From: Plectonema cf. radiosum LEGE 06105
GTDB lineage: Bacteria > Cyanobacteriota > Cyanobacteriia > Cyanobacteriales > Nostocaceae
Assembly (NCBI RefSeq): GCF_015207665.1
Contig: NZ_JADEWL010000005.1
Location: 55,044-119,043 of the forward strand
Direction of reading: 5' to 3'
DNA length: 64,000 nucleotides
Part shown: in pieces, positions 45,180 to 55,093 of the stretch
How positions within the stretch are numbered: position 1 is the first letter of the stretch
Layout of the letters: every line of letters begins with the position of its first letter
Position numbers and translations under genes: made by a program
The notes under the pieces: model-generated
Database searches by the model: none
The model's input: the letters and a program-made list of their open reading frames with translations, nothing else
What the model was told of the DNA's origin: nothing

Positions 45180-45962
45180 TTAAATAGAATCTTGCGGTGT
45201 TTGTTTACTATAAAAAGTTTCTAAAATATCGGATTTCCACTGTTGACTTAATTGCTCCTCAAAGGTTTGTATTCTAGCTAGTTCATTAACTAAACTTTCC
45301 TCTTGAATGCATTCGCTATCCGAAAGCTTTCGAGTTTTAGTGTTGTTCTTATAGTAAGCTAATGTTTCTGTTTTATCGTTACCTGTTTTAGGTACCAACT
45401 GCATCAATAACTCTACAGCTACTGTAGGTAAAACACAGCAACTATGATTAACAAAAAAATAAAAAGTAATATTACCTACCCTAACAATATCTCCATCTTC
45501 CAGCTTTGTCGGTTGGTAAATCTGTTCGCCATTGATAGAAGTACCGTTAGTACTGTTAAAATCTACTAAATAAAATCCTTGCTTAATGTATCGAATAGCA
45601 GCATGGCGACGAGATACGTATTTGTTATTAATATGGATTCCGCTGTTGCGATCGCGCCCTATAGTCCAAGTATGCTGAGACTGTCGTAAACTTTCGCTTT
45701 TTCCATCACGTAGATTTGTGGTAACATAAACCATATCGTCATCAACAACAGCTTGTATATAATGCGACTGATTTATCCTTAATGAAGATTGGGATAAATT
45801 TTCTAACTTAAGAATTTGTTCTAAAAGGCTGCCATGATTTTCATACAACTTAACAAAAACCTGATATAGACTTAATCGCTGCTGTAGGTCTTCTGTGATG
45901 GATTCGGGTGTTATGGGTGAGCCTTTCACTGATAAAAAATTTAACTCGCTAATATCGCTCAT
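45180..45962 (-). CDS. FHA-domain protein
   Basis: A 260-aa protein. A helical N-terminal 90 residues is followed by an FHA domain: WTIGRDRNSGIHINNKYVSRRHAAIR and LVDFNSTNGTSINGEQI, containing the phosphothreonine-binding GR, SRRH and NSTNGT motifs. The C-terminal about 85 residues are of unknown function. It would bind Ser/Thr-phosphorylated partners. A kinase gene, spkB-like, lies 650 bp away on the same strand, though cotranscription is unclear. Confidence 0.88.
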   Translation of the reverse strand: MSDISELNFLSVKGSPITPESITEDLQQRLSLYQVFVKLYENHGSLLEQILKLENLSQSSLRINQSHYIQAVVDDDMVYVTTNLRDGKSESLRQSQHTWTIGRDRNSGIHINNKYVSRRHAAIRYIKQGFYLVDFNSTNGTSINGEQIYQPTKLEDGDIVRVGNITFYFFVNHSCCVLPTVAVELLMQLVPKTGNDKTETLAYYKNNTKTRKLSDSECIQEESLVNELARIQTFEEQLSQQWKSDILETFYSKQTPQDSI

Positions 45963-46280
45963 AACTATTTAGTCTCAGCCTACAATCAGGGACAGCTAAT
46001 TATATCGGTTTCCACACATATCTTTACTGAGATTCCAGGCGCACTGAGTTGTTTCGGAATATAATCGATTAACTTAACCCCAGTAGCGAAAAGAACGCTA
46101 CCGTTTTTGCTAACATCTGCATTTTCGCACAACATTATGAAACTTTTATTTAATAATTTTAACTTTTATTTACTTAGTCTTATATTGTACATTTTTTCAT
46201 GCACATTATAATAACATTATTCATTAAAAATATCTTAAGCTTTTGAAAAGGAACAACCTTAATATAGAAGTTTGTTTAAA

Positions 46281-46336
46281 TAAAAGATTCCTCTACAGCA
46301 ATCTTAAAATCAAAGGAACTGTAGAGGAATCTTTTA
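46281..46336. other. Isolated perfect 18-bp hairpin
   Basis: TAAAAGATTCCTCTACAG (46281-46298) is the exact reverse complement of 46319-46336, around a 20-base loop. The plus strand continues TTATTATCC. The surrounding 45963-46612 holds no supported gene; a 46083-46101 hairpin (GTAGCG/CGCTAC) with GTTTTTG lies nearby. A role as terminator of an unseen transcript, or a mobile palindrome, is possible. Confidence 0.6.
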
Positions 46337-46612
46337 TTATCCACGATAAAATTTTTTATTTGCGGAGCGTCTATTTATTTGCTTGTAGAAAATCCTTGAG
46401 GAATTTTCAAACAACCCACTCCCATTCCAAATATAGCGATATTGATATTATTATGATTTGGGGCTGTTTTCCTCGTCTTGAGGACTATTATTTCAACGCT
46501 AAAATTTTCGCCTGTTTTATTAAAGGTTAATATATTATCAAGGTTTATGATGATTGAAGCATTAAATAAAATTAGGTAGAACTCAGAAATGTTTGTCAAT
46601 TTTTGTCTTAAA

Positions 46613-48229
46613 TCACAATAAACCTCTTCTACCGTTAGGACGTATAGTCATCCAGTTAGTTTTAGCCAACGCTAACTGTTCTGGAGAGATTTTAGCTCCA
46701 GTAAGATTCGCACCACACAAATTAGCTCCACGAAGATTAGCATTACTTAGATGAGCATAACTGAGGTCTGCACCTCGGAGGTCTGCGGATTCCAAATCAG
46801 CATGATTGAAATAAGCTTTACTTAAATTAGTATCTTTAAGATTAGCTTTGTTTAAATTAGCTCGTCCAAAATCGCTATTGTAAAGATTTGTACCTTGTAA
46901 GTTAGCTTTTTCCAGCTTAGAAGAATGAAAATTTGTTTCTGATAAATCGGAACCTTGGAGGTTTAGCAAACTTAAATTGTGCGAAGCAAAATCTCTCCTT
47001 CCCTTCAAGTAAGCAGCTAGTAAGCTTTCAGAATTTAAGCGACGCTCTGGATTTGATTTATAAGCAGAAGATTTAGTCGAATCCGAGATAGAAGCTGCTG
47101 TTTTGGATGTCACTACACTACTGTTAACGCTTCGGGTTGTTAAAGTATTACCAGAAGCGGCTTTAGCTTTTCTTGCTCGAATCGCTGCTGCAACTTGAGC
47201 TACTCCGGCACTAGAGAAATTAGTAGAAGAATTGTTGCTATTCGTACTAGAATCAGCAAAACCTGTGGAAGTTTTCTGACTGCCAACAAGGTTTGATGGA
47301 ACAGCTAAACCAGAAGCCAAACTATCAAGGTAAGGCTCCATCTCCATCGCTCTGAGAACTTCCTCCGCTGACTGGTAACGGTTGCGGACTGACACATCCA
47401 TCATCTTTGTTAGGACTTGTACAAAGTGATCGCTTAAGTGTACAAGGTGTTGCCACATCACCTCACCCGTCGCAGGATTATATTCCAAATCCTTGGGAGA
47501 TTTACCAGTTAGTAAGTATATACACGTAATACCCAAAGCATAAATATCGCTAGCGTAAACCGGACGCATCGCCATTTGCTCTGGAGGAGCAAAACCAGGA
47601 GTACCAATAGCATAGGCAGTTAATGCTGTTTGTCCCGATTGCATCGCTGCTGTCTGACTAACTTGATTTTTCACAGCGCCAAAATCAATCATCACTAATC
47701 TCGAATCTTGAGCGCGACGAATCAAGTTCGCGGGTTTAATATCACGGTGAATCACTTTTTGGGAATGGATGTATTGCAGTAATGGTAAGATTTCACTTAA
47801 AAACTGCTTGACTCCTACTTCACCTAATACTCCGTTACGTTTCACCTCCTGCTGTATAGTTGAACCGTGGACATATTCTTGAATTAAATAGAAATGTTCG
47901 CGGTCTTCAAAATAGTCTAGTAAACGTGGAACTTGGGGATGATTCCCAATCTTGCCCAGGGTGGCGGCTTCTCGCTCAAATAATTCCCGTGCCATTTGTA
48001 AAACATGAGGCGCAGTTCCCGAAGGACGTAGTTGCTTGATTACGCAACTCGGTTCCCCCGGTAAAGCTTCATCTTGTGCCAGAAAAGTCGCTCCAAAGCC
48101 ACCTTGACCCAAAGATTTGGTGACTCGGTAGCGATCGCGCAACATAATTCGCGCTCCACAAGATTGGCATCTTTCACTAAATGGCAGGTTTTCAGGATTG
48201 AGACAGTTCGGATTTAAACAGTAGCTCAT
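46613..48229 (-). CDS. spkB: Serine/threonine protein kinase with pentapeptide repeats (SpkB-like)
   Basis: A 538-aa protein. An N-terminal Cys motif (C4, C9, C21, C24) precedes a kinase domain: GQGGFGATF, VIKQL, HRDIKPANLI, MIDFGAVKN and the APPEQ segment. A Ser/Thr-rich linker follows, and from about residue 420 pentapeptide repeats of the A(D/N)Lxx type (about 20 units) form a right-handed helix. This Cys-kinase-pentapeptide arrangement is that of Synechocystis SpkB, linked to oxidative stress. The partner or substrate is unknown here. Confidence 0.87.
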   Translation of the reverse strand: MSYCLNPNCLNPENLPFSERCQSCGARIMLRDRYRVTKSLGQGGFGATFLAQDEALPGEPSCVIKQLRPSGTAPHVLQMARELFEREAATLGKIGNHPQVPRLLDYFEDREHFYLIQEYVHGSTIQQEVKRNGVLGEVGVKQFLSEILPLLQYIHSQKVIHRDIKPANLIRRAQDSRLVMIDFGAVKNQVSQTAAMQSGQTALTAYAIGTPGFAPPEQMAMRPVYASDIYALGITCIYLLTGKSPKDLEYNPATGEVMWQHLVHLSDHFVQVLTKMMDVSVRNRYQSAEEVLRAMEMEPYLDSLASGLAVPSNLVGSQKTSTGFADSSTNSNNSSTNFSSAGVAQVAAAIRARKAKAASGNTLTTRSVNSSVVTSKTAASISDSTKSSAYKSNPERRLNSESLLAAYLKGRRDFASHNLSLLNLQGSDLSETNFHSSKLEKANLQGTNLYNSDFGRANLNKANLKDTNLSKAYFNHADLESADLRGADLSYAHLSNANLRGANLCGANLTGAKISPEQLALAKTNWMTIRPNGRRGLL

Positions 48230-48437
48230 GCACTGTCAACTCGCTACAAAAATAACGGTGAGCAATTACTCTATTTTTATTATCAACAGATGTATTCCAG
48301 GATGCCAGGTGTAAATTGCTGATTTAGTTTTGAAGAGTTTCTAAACTTACGTATTTATTTGATTAATTCTCCGTACATATACGGTTCTTGGCGTTACTAG
48401 ATCAAAAAGCTGTAAAACCTTAATTTTTCGTGGGGTA

Positions 48438-48502
48438 AGAAGTCGGGTTTTTATGAGTGTTTTCTCGTTTCATGAATAGAAAATCGTAAAAACCCGACTT
48501 CT
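48438..48502. repeat. Inverted repeat, AGAAGTCGGGTTTTTA family
   Basis: 16-bp perfect arms at 48438-48453 and 48487-48502 match those at 2318 but with a different loop. Confidence 0.8.
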
Positions 48503-48529
48503 CTCGATTATCGTTGTAGTTTACTTGCC

Positions 48530-48657
48530 CCAAAGACCTCCCCGACCCCACTCCCGGCAGCAACCTGACGGTTGATAGTGGTCGGGGGTCAACTCGTCGC
48601 CGCCCAAAAATTCATCTCCGGAGCCTCTCGTTCCGGGTAGGCGAGAGGCTTCTTTTT
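48530..48657 (+). ncRNA. Candidate small RNA
   Basis: Structure: GAC plus CCCCGACC pairs with GGTCGGGG plus GTC (48535-48590), enclosing a CAACC-TGAC-GGTTG hairpin. An unpaired linker containing TTCATCTCC follows, then AGCCTCTCG/CGAGAGGCT (48622-48650) with TCTTTTT, a textbook terminator. No ORF spans it. The TTCATCTCC linker is complementary to GGAGATGAA, a ribosome-site context, which suggests a target-binding region; this is inference. No known family was recognised and no clear promoter was fixed. Confidence 0.5.
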
Positions 48658-48702
48658 GTTCAAGCTAAAAACTATGCTAATATACATATGAACATATGTT
48701 CA
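48656..48702 (+). promoter_or_regulatory. smtA promoter and SmtB-type operator
   Basis: TTGTTC (48656) and TAATAT (48678) form a -35/-10 pair with 16-bp spacing. A perfect palindrome TGAACATATGTTCA (48689-48702) lies just downstream, in the position and with the core of the SmtB operator of Synechococcus smtA (TGAACA...TGTTCA-like). It should block transcription without metal and open with Zn2+. Confidence 0.72.
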
Positions 48703-48754
48703 GATTTTCTGAAATATTTGTAATTAAAAAGTATTTTCCGGAGGCTAAGGAAAA

Positions 48755-48922
48755 ATGACAACTACCGTAGATTTAATGAAATGTGCTTGCGAAAAATGTT
48801 TGTGTATTGTCAATGTTGAAAATGCAGTCAATAAAGATGGTCAATACTATTGCTCCGAGGCTTGCGCTGAAGGTCATAAAACCATGAAAGGTTGTGGACA
48901 CAGTGGCTGCGGTTGTAACTAA
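48755..48922 (+). CDS. smtA: Cyanobacterial metallothionein SmtA
   Basis: A 55-aa ORF: MTTTVDLMKCACEKCLC, ending CGHSGCGCN. Nine Cys (10, 12, 15, 17, 33, 37, 47, 52, 54) and two His (41, 49) reproduce the SmtA ligand spacing that binds four Zn2+. YYCSEACAEGHK is conserved. The start has AAGG 6 bp upstream. It detoxifies Zn and Cd. Expression is likely controlled by the operator at 48689. No smtB gene is adjacent in this window. Confidence 0.93.
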   Translation: MTTTVDLMKCACEKCLCIVNVENAVNKDGQYYCSEACAEGHKTMKGCGHSGCGCN

Positions 48923-48994
48923 TCGAGTTAAATTTTTCGTGAAAAGTTCAATCCCGGCTTATTTTTGAGACGGGATTGATACAATAATTTCTGC

Positions 48995-50293
48995 TTACAA
49001 GGTAGACATTACATATAGTGCAGCTTGCAAAGTTCGTTCAATATCTTCTGGGGTGTGAGCTATAGAAGTAAATCCAGCTTCAAATTGAGAAGGTGCTAAG
49101 TAAATACCATGTTCCAACATCCCACGATGGAAGCGTCCAAATTTTGCAGTGTCCGAAGCTTTCGCATCTTCATAGTTATGAACCGGACCGCTGGTGAAGA
49201 ACATTCCAAACATCCCGCTGATATTACCACCACAAGCATCATGACCAGTTTCTCTAGCGACTTGCAATAAGCCATCGGCTAACTTTTTGGTAATTTGTTC
49301 TAAGTAGTCGTAAGTACCTGGCTTTTGCAGCAATTCTAATGTTTTAATTCCGGCAGTCATTGCCAAAGGATTACCACTGAGGGTTCCGGCTTGATACATT
49401 GGTCCTGCGGGTGCAACCATAGACATGATATCTCGACGACCGCCGTAAGCTCCTACAGGTAAACCACCGCCGATAATTTTACCTAAAGTGGTTAAGTCTG
49501 GAGTCACGCCAAACTTTTCTTGAGCGCCACCATAGGAAATACGGAAACCCGTCATTACTTCATCAAATACTAATAATGCACCGTGTTCGTGAGTGAGTTC
49601 GCGGAGTCCTTCCAAAAATCCAGCATCTGGAGTAACAAAACCAGCATTTCCTACAACTGGTTCTAAAATTACCCCAGCAATTTGGTCGCGGTTTTGTTCA
49701 AATAGTACTTTTACAGCTTCGAGGTCGTTAAAGGGTGCGGTTAGAGTATCACTGGTAACAGATTTGGGAACTCCCGGAGAGTCGGGTAAACCCAAAGTTG
49801 CAACTCCAGAACCCGCTTTCACCAAAAACATATCCGCGTGACCGTGGTAACAGCCTTCAAATTTGATTATTTTATCTCGTTTGGTAAAAGCTCGCATCAG
49901 CCTTAACACAGCCATACAGGCTTCTGTCCCAGAGTTAACAAATCTTACCATTTCAATACTGGGGACGGCATCGATAACCATTTCCGCTAAGACATTTTCC
50001 AATACCGAAGGAGCGCCAAAGCTAGTACCTTTTTCAAGAGCGGAATGTAAAGCAGCAATTACTTCGGGATTGGTATGACCACAAATTGCCGGACCCCAAG
50101 TACCAACATAGTCTATGTATTCGTTGCCATCCACATCCCAAATATACGCGCCTTTTACTCGGTCAAAAACAATCGGTTGTCCGCCTACAGATTTAAACGC
50201 ACGCACGGGAGAATTAACTCCTCCGGGCATCAAGCTTTGAGCAGCTGCAAAGATTTCTTGTGATTTGGTAGTTTTAATCGTTGTATTTACCAA
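48995..50293 (-). CDS. hemL: Glutamate-1-semialdehyde 2,1-aminomutase
   Basis: A 432-aa PLP enzyme. [51 protein letters not shown] and the PLP lysine in [20 protein letters not shown] identify HemL. It converts glutamate-1-semialdehyde to 5-aminolevulinate, the entry to tetrapyrrole (chlorophyll, heme, bilin) synthesis. It is the expected length and stands alone. Confidence 0.97.
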   Translation of the reverse strand: MVNTTIKTTKSQEIFAAAQSLMPGGVNSPVRAFKSVGGQPIVFDRVKGAYIWDVDGNEYIDYVGTWGPAICGHTNPEVIAALHSALEKGTSFGAPSVLENVLAEMVIDAVPSIEMVRFVNSGTEACMAVLRLMRAFTKRDKIIKFEGCYHGHADMFLVKAGSGVATLGLPDSPGVPKSVTSDTLTAPFNDLEAVKVLFEQNRDQIAGVILEPVVGNAGFVTPDAGFLEGLRELTHEHGALLVFDEVMTGFRISYGGAQEKFGVTPDLTTLGKIIGGGLPVGAYGGRRDIMSMVAPAGPMYQAGTLSGNPLAMTAGIKTLELLQKPGTYDYLEQITKKLADGLLQVARETGHDACGGNISGMFGMFFTSGPVHNYEDAKASDTAKFGRFHRGMLEHGIYLAPSQFEAGFTSIAHTPEDIERTLQAALYVMSTL

Positions 50294-50690
50294 GGCTGTC
50301 TCCTAGAGTCTAATTATAATGGTCTATCTTTTGATAGGGGTTCATGCTGTTTCAAGGTTATTGTCAAACTCAATTAGCTGAACCAAAAAAATAACGATAT
50401 GTTATACAAGTCAAATCAGGATTTGCCGTCTTGAGATTCGCAATCGCTAATAGCTAAGCTGTTTCAGATGTGTATAATTGCGGCTTTTAACTCGGCTGTT
50501 TATTGGGATGGTCAAGCTCTGTTCAGTTGATCAAGTCGCCTTAAGACCATTGAAAAAGTTGCACTCAACAAGAGCAGCAAAACGTTATGGTTTGAGTCCC
50601 GTTAGTTAGCATAGAGCAAAAACATTCCATTAAGATACACCATACAGAATGATATCGTGAATTTATCAATCATTCTTACTAAAGGGCGGT
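50294..50690. other. Intergenic between hemL and hisIE
   Basis: No gene. It holds the divergent promoters of hemL and hisIE. No structured element was recognised. Confidence 0.5.
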
Positions 50691-51338
50691 ATGTTTTTTT
50701 CTGTAACAGATTCGCAAAACAACATCCCCGTTGACAAAATTCGCTACGATGAACGAGGTTTGGTGCCAGCTATAGTCCAGGATTATTTAGATGGCACTGT
50801 TTTAATGATGGCATGGATGAACCGAGAATCTTTAATCAAGACTTTGGACTCTGGTGAAACTTGCTTTTGGAGCCGTTCTCGTCAAGAATTATGGCATAAG
50901 GGTGCCACCAGCGGACATATTCAAATAGTGCATAGTCTCCGCTACGACTGCGATAGTGATGCTCTTTTAATTGGTGTAGAACAAGTCGGAGATATTGCTT
51001 GTCATACCGGCGAAAGAAGTTGTTTTCATCAGGTTGACAGCAAAATTATTCCTCCTCCTGCTGATACTTTGTCACAGCTATTTAATGTCATATCTCACCG
51101 ACGCGACAATCCCACTGATGATTCTTACACTTGCAAGTTATTTAAAGGTGGGGACAATCAGATTTTAAAAAAAATTGGTGAAGAATCTGCTGAAGTGGTT
51201 ATGGCTTGCAAGGATGACGATGCAGATGCCATCGCTGGCGAGGTTGCTGATTTGCTATACCATACTTTAGTCGCTTTGGCTCATCATCGTGTTGATTTAA
51301 AATCTGTTTATCGCAAGTTGCAAGAACGTCGTAAATAA
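50691..51338 (+). CDS. hisIE: Bifunctional phosphoribosyl-AMP cyclohydrolase / phosphoribosyl-ATP pyrophosphatase
   Basis: A 215-aa protein. HisI domain: [51 protein letters not shown] and CHTGERSCF, with the zinc-binding cysteines. HisE domain: [17 protein letters not shown] and [20 protein letters not shown]. It performs steps 2 and 3 of histidine synthesis. The start is preceded by AAGGGCGG. Confidence 0.95.
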   Translation: MFFSVTDSQNNIPVDKIRYDERGLVPAIVQDYLDGTVLMMAWMNRESLIKTLDSGETCFWSRSRQELWHKGATSGHIQIVHSLRYDCDSDALLIGVEQVGDIACHTGERSCFHQVDSKIIPPPADTLSQLFNVISHRRDNPTDDSYTCKLFKGGDNQILKKIGEESAEVVMACKDDDADAIAGEVADLLYHTLVALAHHRVDLKSVYRKLQERRK

Positions 51339-52176
51339 GATTTGTTACTATTTGTCCTGCTTGTTTAGATAGCTTTGAATCATTGATTACTTATGATTCA
51401 AGGCTCTTATCCTTCATTTTTTTTGATTTTTCTCCCCACGCGATTTTTTTTCTCCGCCGAGGGTAGATTTTTTCTGATGAAATGATATTATTTTTATAAT
51501 GGGAATATTGGCATTTTTTTTATTTTACCTTATATCCCCATTATGAAAATTTTACTACGAATCCGCCGCCAACTCAATAGTTATAGTTAATATTCTTTTA
51601 AAAAAATTTATACATCACAAAACGATACTAAGGGTAGTTGCTAAAATCGAAAATTAAAATTTGGTCATCAATACTCGTTAAGTAGTTACGGAGAAAGGGC
51701 TTTACAGAGAAGAAAGGAGTAAAGGGGGAATTTTTTGTAATTCTTATCATTAACGAGAATTTTCCTCACCGATTCCACATGATTTCCACAGACTCTTAAG
51801 GAGTTCTCCACAGGTTTTTGACGTTTAAACAAGCTTTAGAAGATATTATTGGGGATTGTTGGACAGCAACAGCAAAGACTTACAAGGACTGAGTTATTAT
51901 TAAGTGTTGTAACAATATAGAGCGTCTAAGGTTGATTATTCCGTGAGTACGAAAATTTTATACCGAGATTTGTAACATTTCGCAGCATTGACAAACCTAC
52001 CCCCCTTTAGCGCAAAATGATGCGACAAGATTTTTTCGTCAACCCAAGTATTGAATGTAATACTACAGTTTGGCAACACCTTTACACAACAATGCTCTTT
52101 GGGCTTTGTATGGTCACGATAAAGGTCTTCGTCCGCTCAAAATCCCTTTTGATAGCCCGATTTTAGGAGAAGAATT
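51339..52176. other. 838-bp spacer with DnaA-box-like sequences
   Basis: No supported gene. An AT-rich stretch (51480-51620) precedes three copies related to the cyanobacterial DnaA box TTTTCCACA within 41 bp: ATTCCACAT (51772), TTTCCACAG (51783) and TCTCCACAG (51805). The right end holds the promoter and the AGGAGAAGAATT ribosome site of the DUF2811 gene. Confidence 0.45.
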
Positions 52177-52374
52177 ATGAACGCTACAATTAGTCTCGCA
52201 GCACAAGTCCCTGAAACACTTCACGAATCCTTGAAGAATTACTTAGAAACACATCCAGATTGGAACCAAGACCGAGTACTCACAGCCGCTCTGTCTTTGT
52301 TTCTACTTCAAAATGGAGATAGCGATCGCCGTGCAGCCCGTGTTTATTTAGAAACGTTGTTTCAAAATTTTTAG
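52177..52374 (+). CDS. DUF2811 protein
   Basis: A 65-aa protein with the cyanobacterial DUF2811 pattern VPETLHESLKNYLETHPDWNQDRVLTAALSLFLLQNG. An AGGAGAAGAA ribosome site precedes the ATG. It resembles a ribbon-helix-helix-like fold in length and pattern, but no function is known. Confidence 0.85.
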   Translation: MNATISLAAQVPETLHESLKNYLETHPDWNQDRVLTAALSLFLLQNGDSDRRAARVYLETLFQNF

Positions 52375-52921
52375 TACATAAAGACATTAATCAAGAAGGC
52401 AGCTTTGCCTTCAAAGTGTAAAGTCTTGTGAGACAAACCATTTAGCTGCTTTCTAATCGCTGATTTATTTCCTTAATGCAGTAATACCAATTAAGTCAGT
52501 AATTAAGTAATCGTCGATATGTCCTTTCATGGCACACAACTAAAAGGGAAATTCTTGTAAAAATATTTCCTAATCATAGTTGGGTGCTAATATCGAGGGA
52601 TGTTATTATTTACTGACAGCTATAGACTCAAGTAAAAATAAAAAACATTTTTTTGATTAAAAATCCTCCCTTGATAAATTTAAGTAATAAGACTTAAAAA
52701 ATCCCAATTAAAAAATATCCTCCGAAAAGGGGATTAATCATAAAACTTTAAGGTTTAAATTTTTATTTAAAACAGAAAATAATTAAACGGAGAAAAGCTA
52801 AAAATAAGGCAGATTCAACAGATTTATCAAGAATGTATAATTGGTTTTCCCTTTCTACTTGAGATTTTGATGTAATTGAATTTGTCATCTTCAAACTGAT
52901 TGAGAGCTAAAAATACGTAAA
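52375..52921. other. 547-bp AT-rich spacer
   Basis: No gene, RNA or strong repeat was recognised between the DUF2811 and response-regulator genes. It is very AT-rich. Confidence 0.5.
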
Positions 52922-52938
52922 AGGAGGTTTGACCTCCT
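52922..52938 (-). terminator. Terminator of the response-regulator gene
   Basis: AGGAGG (52922-52927) and CCTCCT (52933-52938) form a 6-bp stem with TTTTACG then TTTTT on the minus strand, 7 bp after the stop codon. Confidence 0.6.
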
Positions 52939-52944
52939 GTTACA

Positions 52945-53667
52945 TTAAAGTATTTTCTCAGGCTGCTGATCTGGAGCTGGGCATTCAAATTTATAGCCAA
53001 CACCACGTACCGTCTGAATCAATGCAGGCTGGGCAGCATCAGCTTCAATCTTTTTACGAATTTGACCGATATGTACGTCTACGACCCTTTGGTCGCCAAC
53101 ATATTCATAATCCCATACCTCTTGGATAAGTTCGGCACGTCGCCAAACTCTACCGGGATGACTGGCTAGAAAATGCAGTAAATCAAACTCCAACGCAGTT
53201 AAAGGAACTGGTAGATTATTGAGTGAAACTTCTCTTCGCACAGGGTCTATCATCAATTTTTCAAAAACCAAACGTTTCTGTTCCGCTGTGGTTACAACGC
53301 GCTGACGGCGCAGAATAGCTGCGACTCTGACTTCTAACTCTCCCAAACCGAAAGGCTTGGTAAGATAGTCGTCAGCACCTTTAGAGAAGCCGCGAATTTT
53401 ATCGGCTTCATCCGCACGACTAGTCAGCATCAGAACAAAAACACCGTTACGACTCTGCATTTCTTGGCAAAGATTAAACCCGATTACATCTGGTAAATTA
53501 ACGTCTAAAATTACCAAATCCGGGTTAAATTGCTCGAAGAGAGCTAATGCGGTTTTGCCATCTTCGGCAGCTTCCACTTGATAGCTCTGCTTCATCAAGA
53601 AGCGTTGAATTAAATTTCTAACGGCAGGGTCGTCGTCAACTACAAGAATCTTGGCAGCAGGAGCCAT
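52945..53667 (-). CDS. OmpR/PhoB-family response regulator
   Basis: The start at 53667 (MAPAAKILVVDDD) is preferred over a start 16 codons upstream, as the receiver domain normally begins there. The 240-aa protein has a receiver domain with Asp55 in DLVILDVNLPD and Lys104 in YLTKPFG. A winged-helix effector domain follows (LTALEFDLLHFLASHPGRVW, VVDVHIGQIRKKIE, IQTVRGVGYKFE). It is not the RpaA or RpaB sequence. No histidine kinase is adjacent, so the signal is unknown. Confidence 0.88.
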   Translation of the reverse strand: MAPAAKILVVDDDPAVRNLIQRFLMKQSYQVEAAEDGKTALALFEQFNPDLVILDVNLPDVIGFNLCQEMQSRNGVFVLMLTSRADEADKIRGFSKGADDYLTKPFGLGELEVRVAAILRRQRVVTTAEQKRLVFEKLMIDPVRREVSLNNLPVPLTALEFDLLHFLASHPGRVWRRAELIQEVWDYEYVGDQRVVDVHIGQIRKKIEADAAQPALIQTVRGVGYKFECPAPDQQPEKIL

Positions 53668-54384
53668 GACCATCACTTTGCAAAAAAATTCATAGGATTT
53701 ACAGACGGATTGCATTTTTTAGACGCGAATATCCGTTTTTGGGCAATAATAATCTACAAGGCTAAAACTCTCCTAACCCGTTATTCCAAACACATACTAG
53801 TGTAATGCCTTGGCTTCGGTAATCAGAGCGTAAATTTTCTTTTTCATGCAACCCTGGGGATAAAACAAGAATGCTCTTCTTGGTTTACAAGAGTATCTAA
53901 CAATTATAGATAGATAATCTAATATGCCACCGTGTTAATTGAAGATTAAACTAGAAAATAGTTTACTTCAAGTTACAAAGTAATTAAACGCTATCAATTT
54001 TAAATCTATATGCGGTTAAACGGCACAAAACAAAGAAAGAGGATTATCGATTAAAACCTCCCTCCGGAGAAAAACGACAACTTTACATAAAACACAAAGT
54101 TTAATTTTTTGATGAAAAATCTTCGCTTTTTGTGTTTTTATCTCAAATTCTAGAGTAAAGCCCTTCAGACTCAACGGCATGAGGGGATACACGGAGTTAT
54201 TGCGATATGTTAAAGTTACTTTTAGTAAAAATTACTTGTGTTAATTCCGTTATTGTTATAGCCTAATCTAGGTAAGATTATTAAAATTGACTGTGATAAT
54301 ATTGGTTTCTACTAAAATAAATCATAAAATAGTTTTTATTAACCAAGAAACTGCTGCGAACCTCGCTATCAGTAATTAACTCCC
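53668..54384. other. Spacer with divergent promoters
   Basis: No gene. AAAACACAAA pairs with TTTGTGTTTT around 54090-54140, a hairpin with T-rich flanks that may be a terminator of an unseen transcript. The rest is AT-rich without clear structure. Confidence 0.45.
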
Positions 54385-55011
54385 ATGAGCGACCAAAATC
54401 CCTACGAAAAACTTGGGGTATCGGAAGACGCTAGCTTTGAAGAAATTCAAGATACACGCAATCGTCTAGTAGAACAATATAGTGGCGATACATCGCGTAT
54501 TGAAATTATTGAAGCTGCTTATGATGCCGTACTGATGAACCGCTTGCGGATGCGTCAGGAAGGCAAGATTAAAGTACCCGAACGTATTCGCTTCCCCGAA
54601 TCCAAAGTGCAGGTGACTCCCGATTTAAGTCCAGTTCCGAAAAAGCAGTCACCCCCATGGCTGCAACGTATGGTAGATAAACCCAGTACCCTTGACATAG
54701 TTGTACCTGGTATTTGGTATCTTGGCTTGAGTGCCAACAGTTTGTTTTATCGAACTGGAGGCGACCAGGTTTTACAATTAATGTTGGTAATCGGAGTTGG
54801 AGTGAGCATTTATTTTCTCAATCGCAAGGAAAATAAATTCGGTAGAGCGGTTTTATTTACTTTAGTAGGTTTGATAGTTGGTTTAATTATCGGAGGACTT
54901 ATAGCTAGTTCTCTTACAGAACTGTTAAATTCGGCTAATTTCACAACGAATCAGTTTGCTACGGTGGTAACGTTTATATTATTGTGGCTAATTTGTAGTT
55001 TTCTCAAGTAA
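54385..55011 (+). CDS. CPP1-like membrane protein
   Basis: A 208-aa protein. The N-terminus NPYEKLGVSEDASFEEIQDTRNRLVEQY resembles a J-domain but lacks HPD. It is followed by a proline-rich linker and four transmembrane helices. This is the architecture of CPP1-like (DUF3353) proteins; in plants the CPP1 homologue stabilises protochlorophyllide oxidoreductase. A role in chlorophyll biogenesis here is by analogy. Confidence 0.82.
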   Translation: MSDQNPYEKLGVSEDASFEEIQDTRNRLVEQYSGDTSRIEIIEAAYDAVLMNRLRMRQEGKIKVPERIRFPESKVQVTPDLSPVPKKQSPPWLQRMVDKPSTLDIVVPGIWYLGLSANSLFYRTGGDQVLQLMLVIGVGVSIYFLNRKENKFGRAVLFTLVGLIVGLIIGGLIASSLTELLNSANFTTNQFATVVTFILLWLICSFLK

Positions 55012-55093
55012 CTTGAATTTGGGAAAATAGGGAATAAGACTATAAATTCCCTGTTTTCCGATTTTTTCATTGCTACTTTTGAATATTAAATTT

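Noticed and set aside
46243..46530. 95-codon frame around the 46281 hairpin
   Set aside because: It reads through an 18-bp perfect stem-loop, has no ribosome site and its composition is not coding-like.
48540..48600. Signal recognition particle RNA
   Set aside because: The conserved GGTCCGGAAGGAAGCAGC core is absent on both strands.
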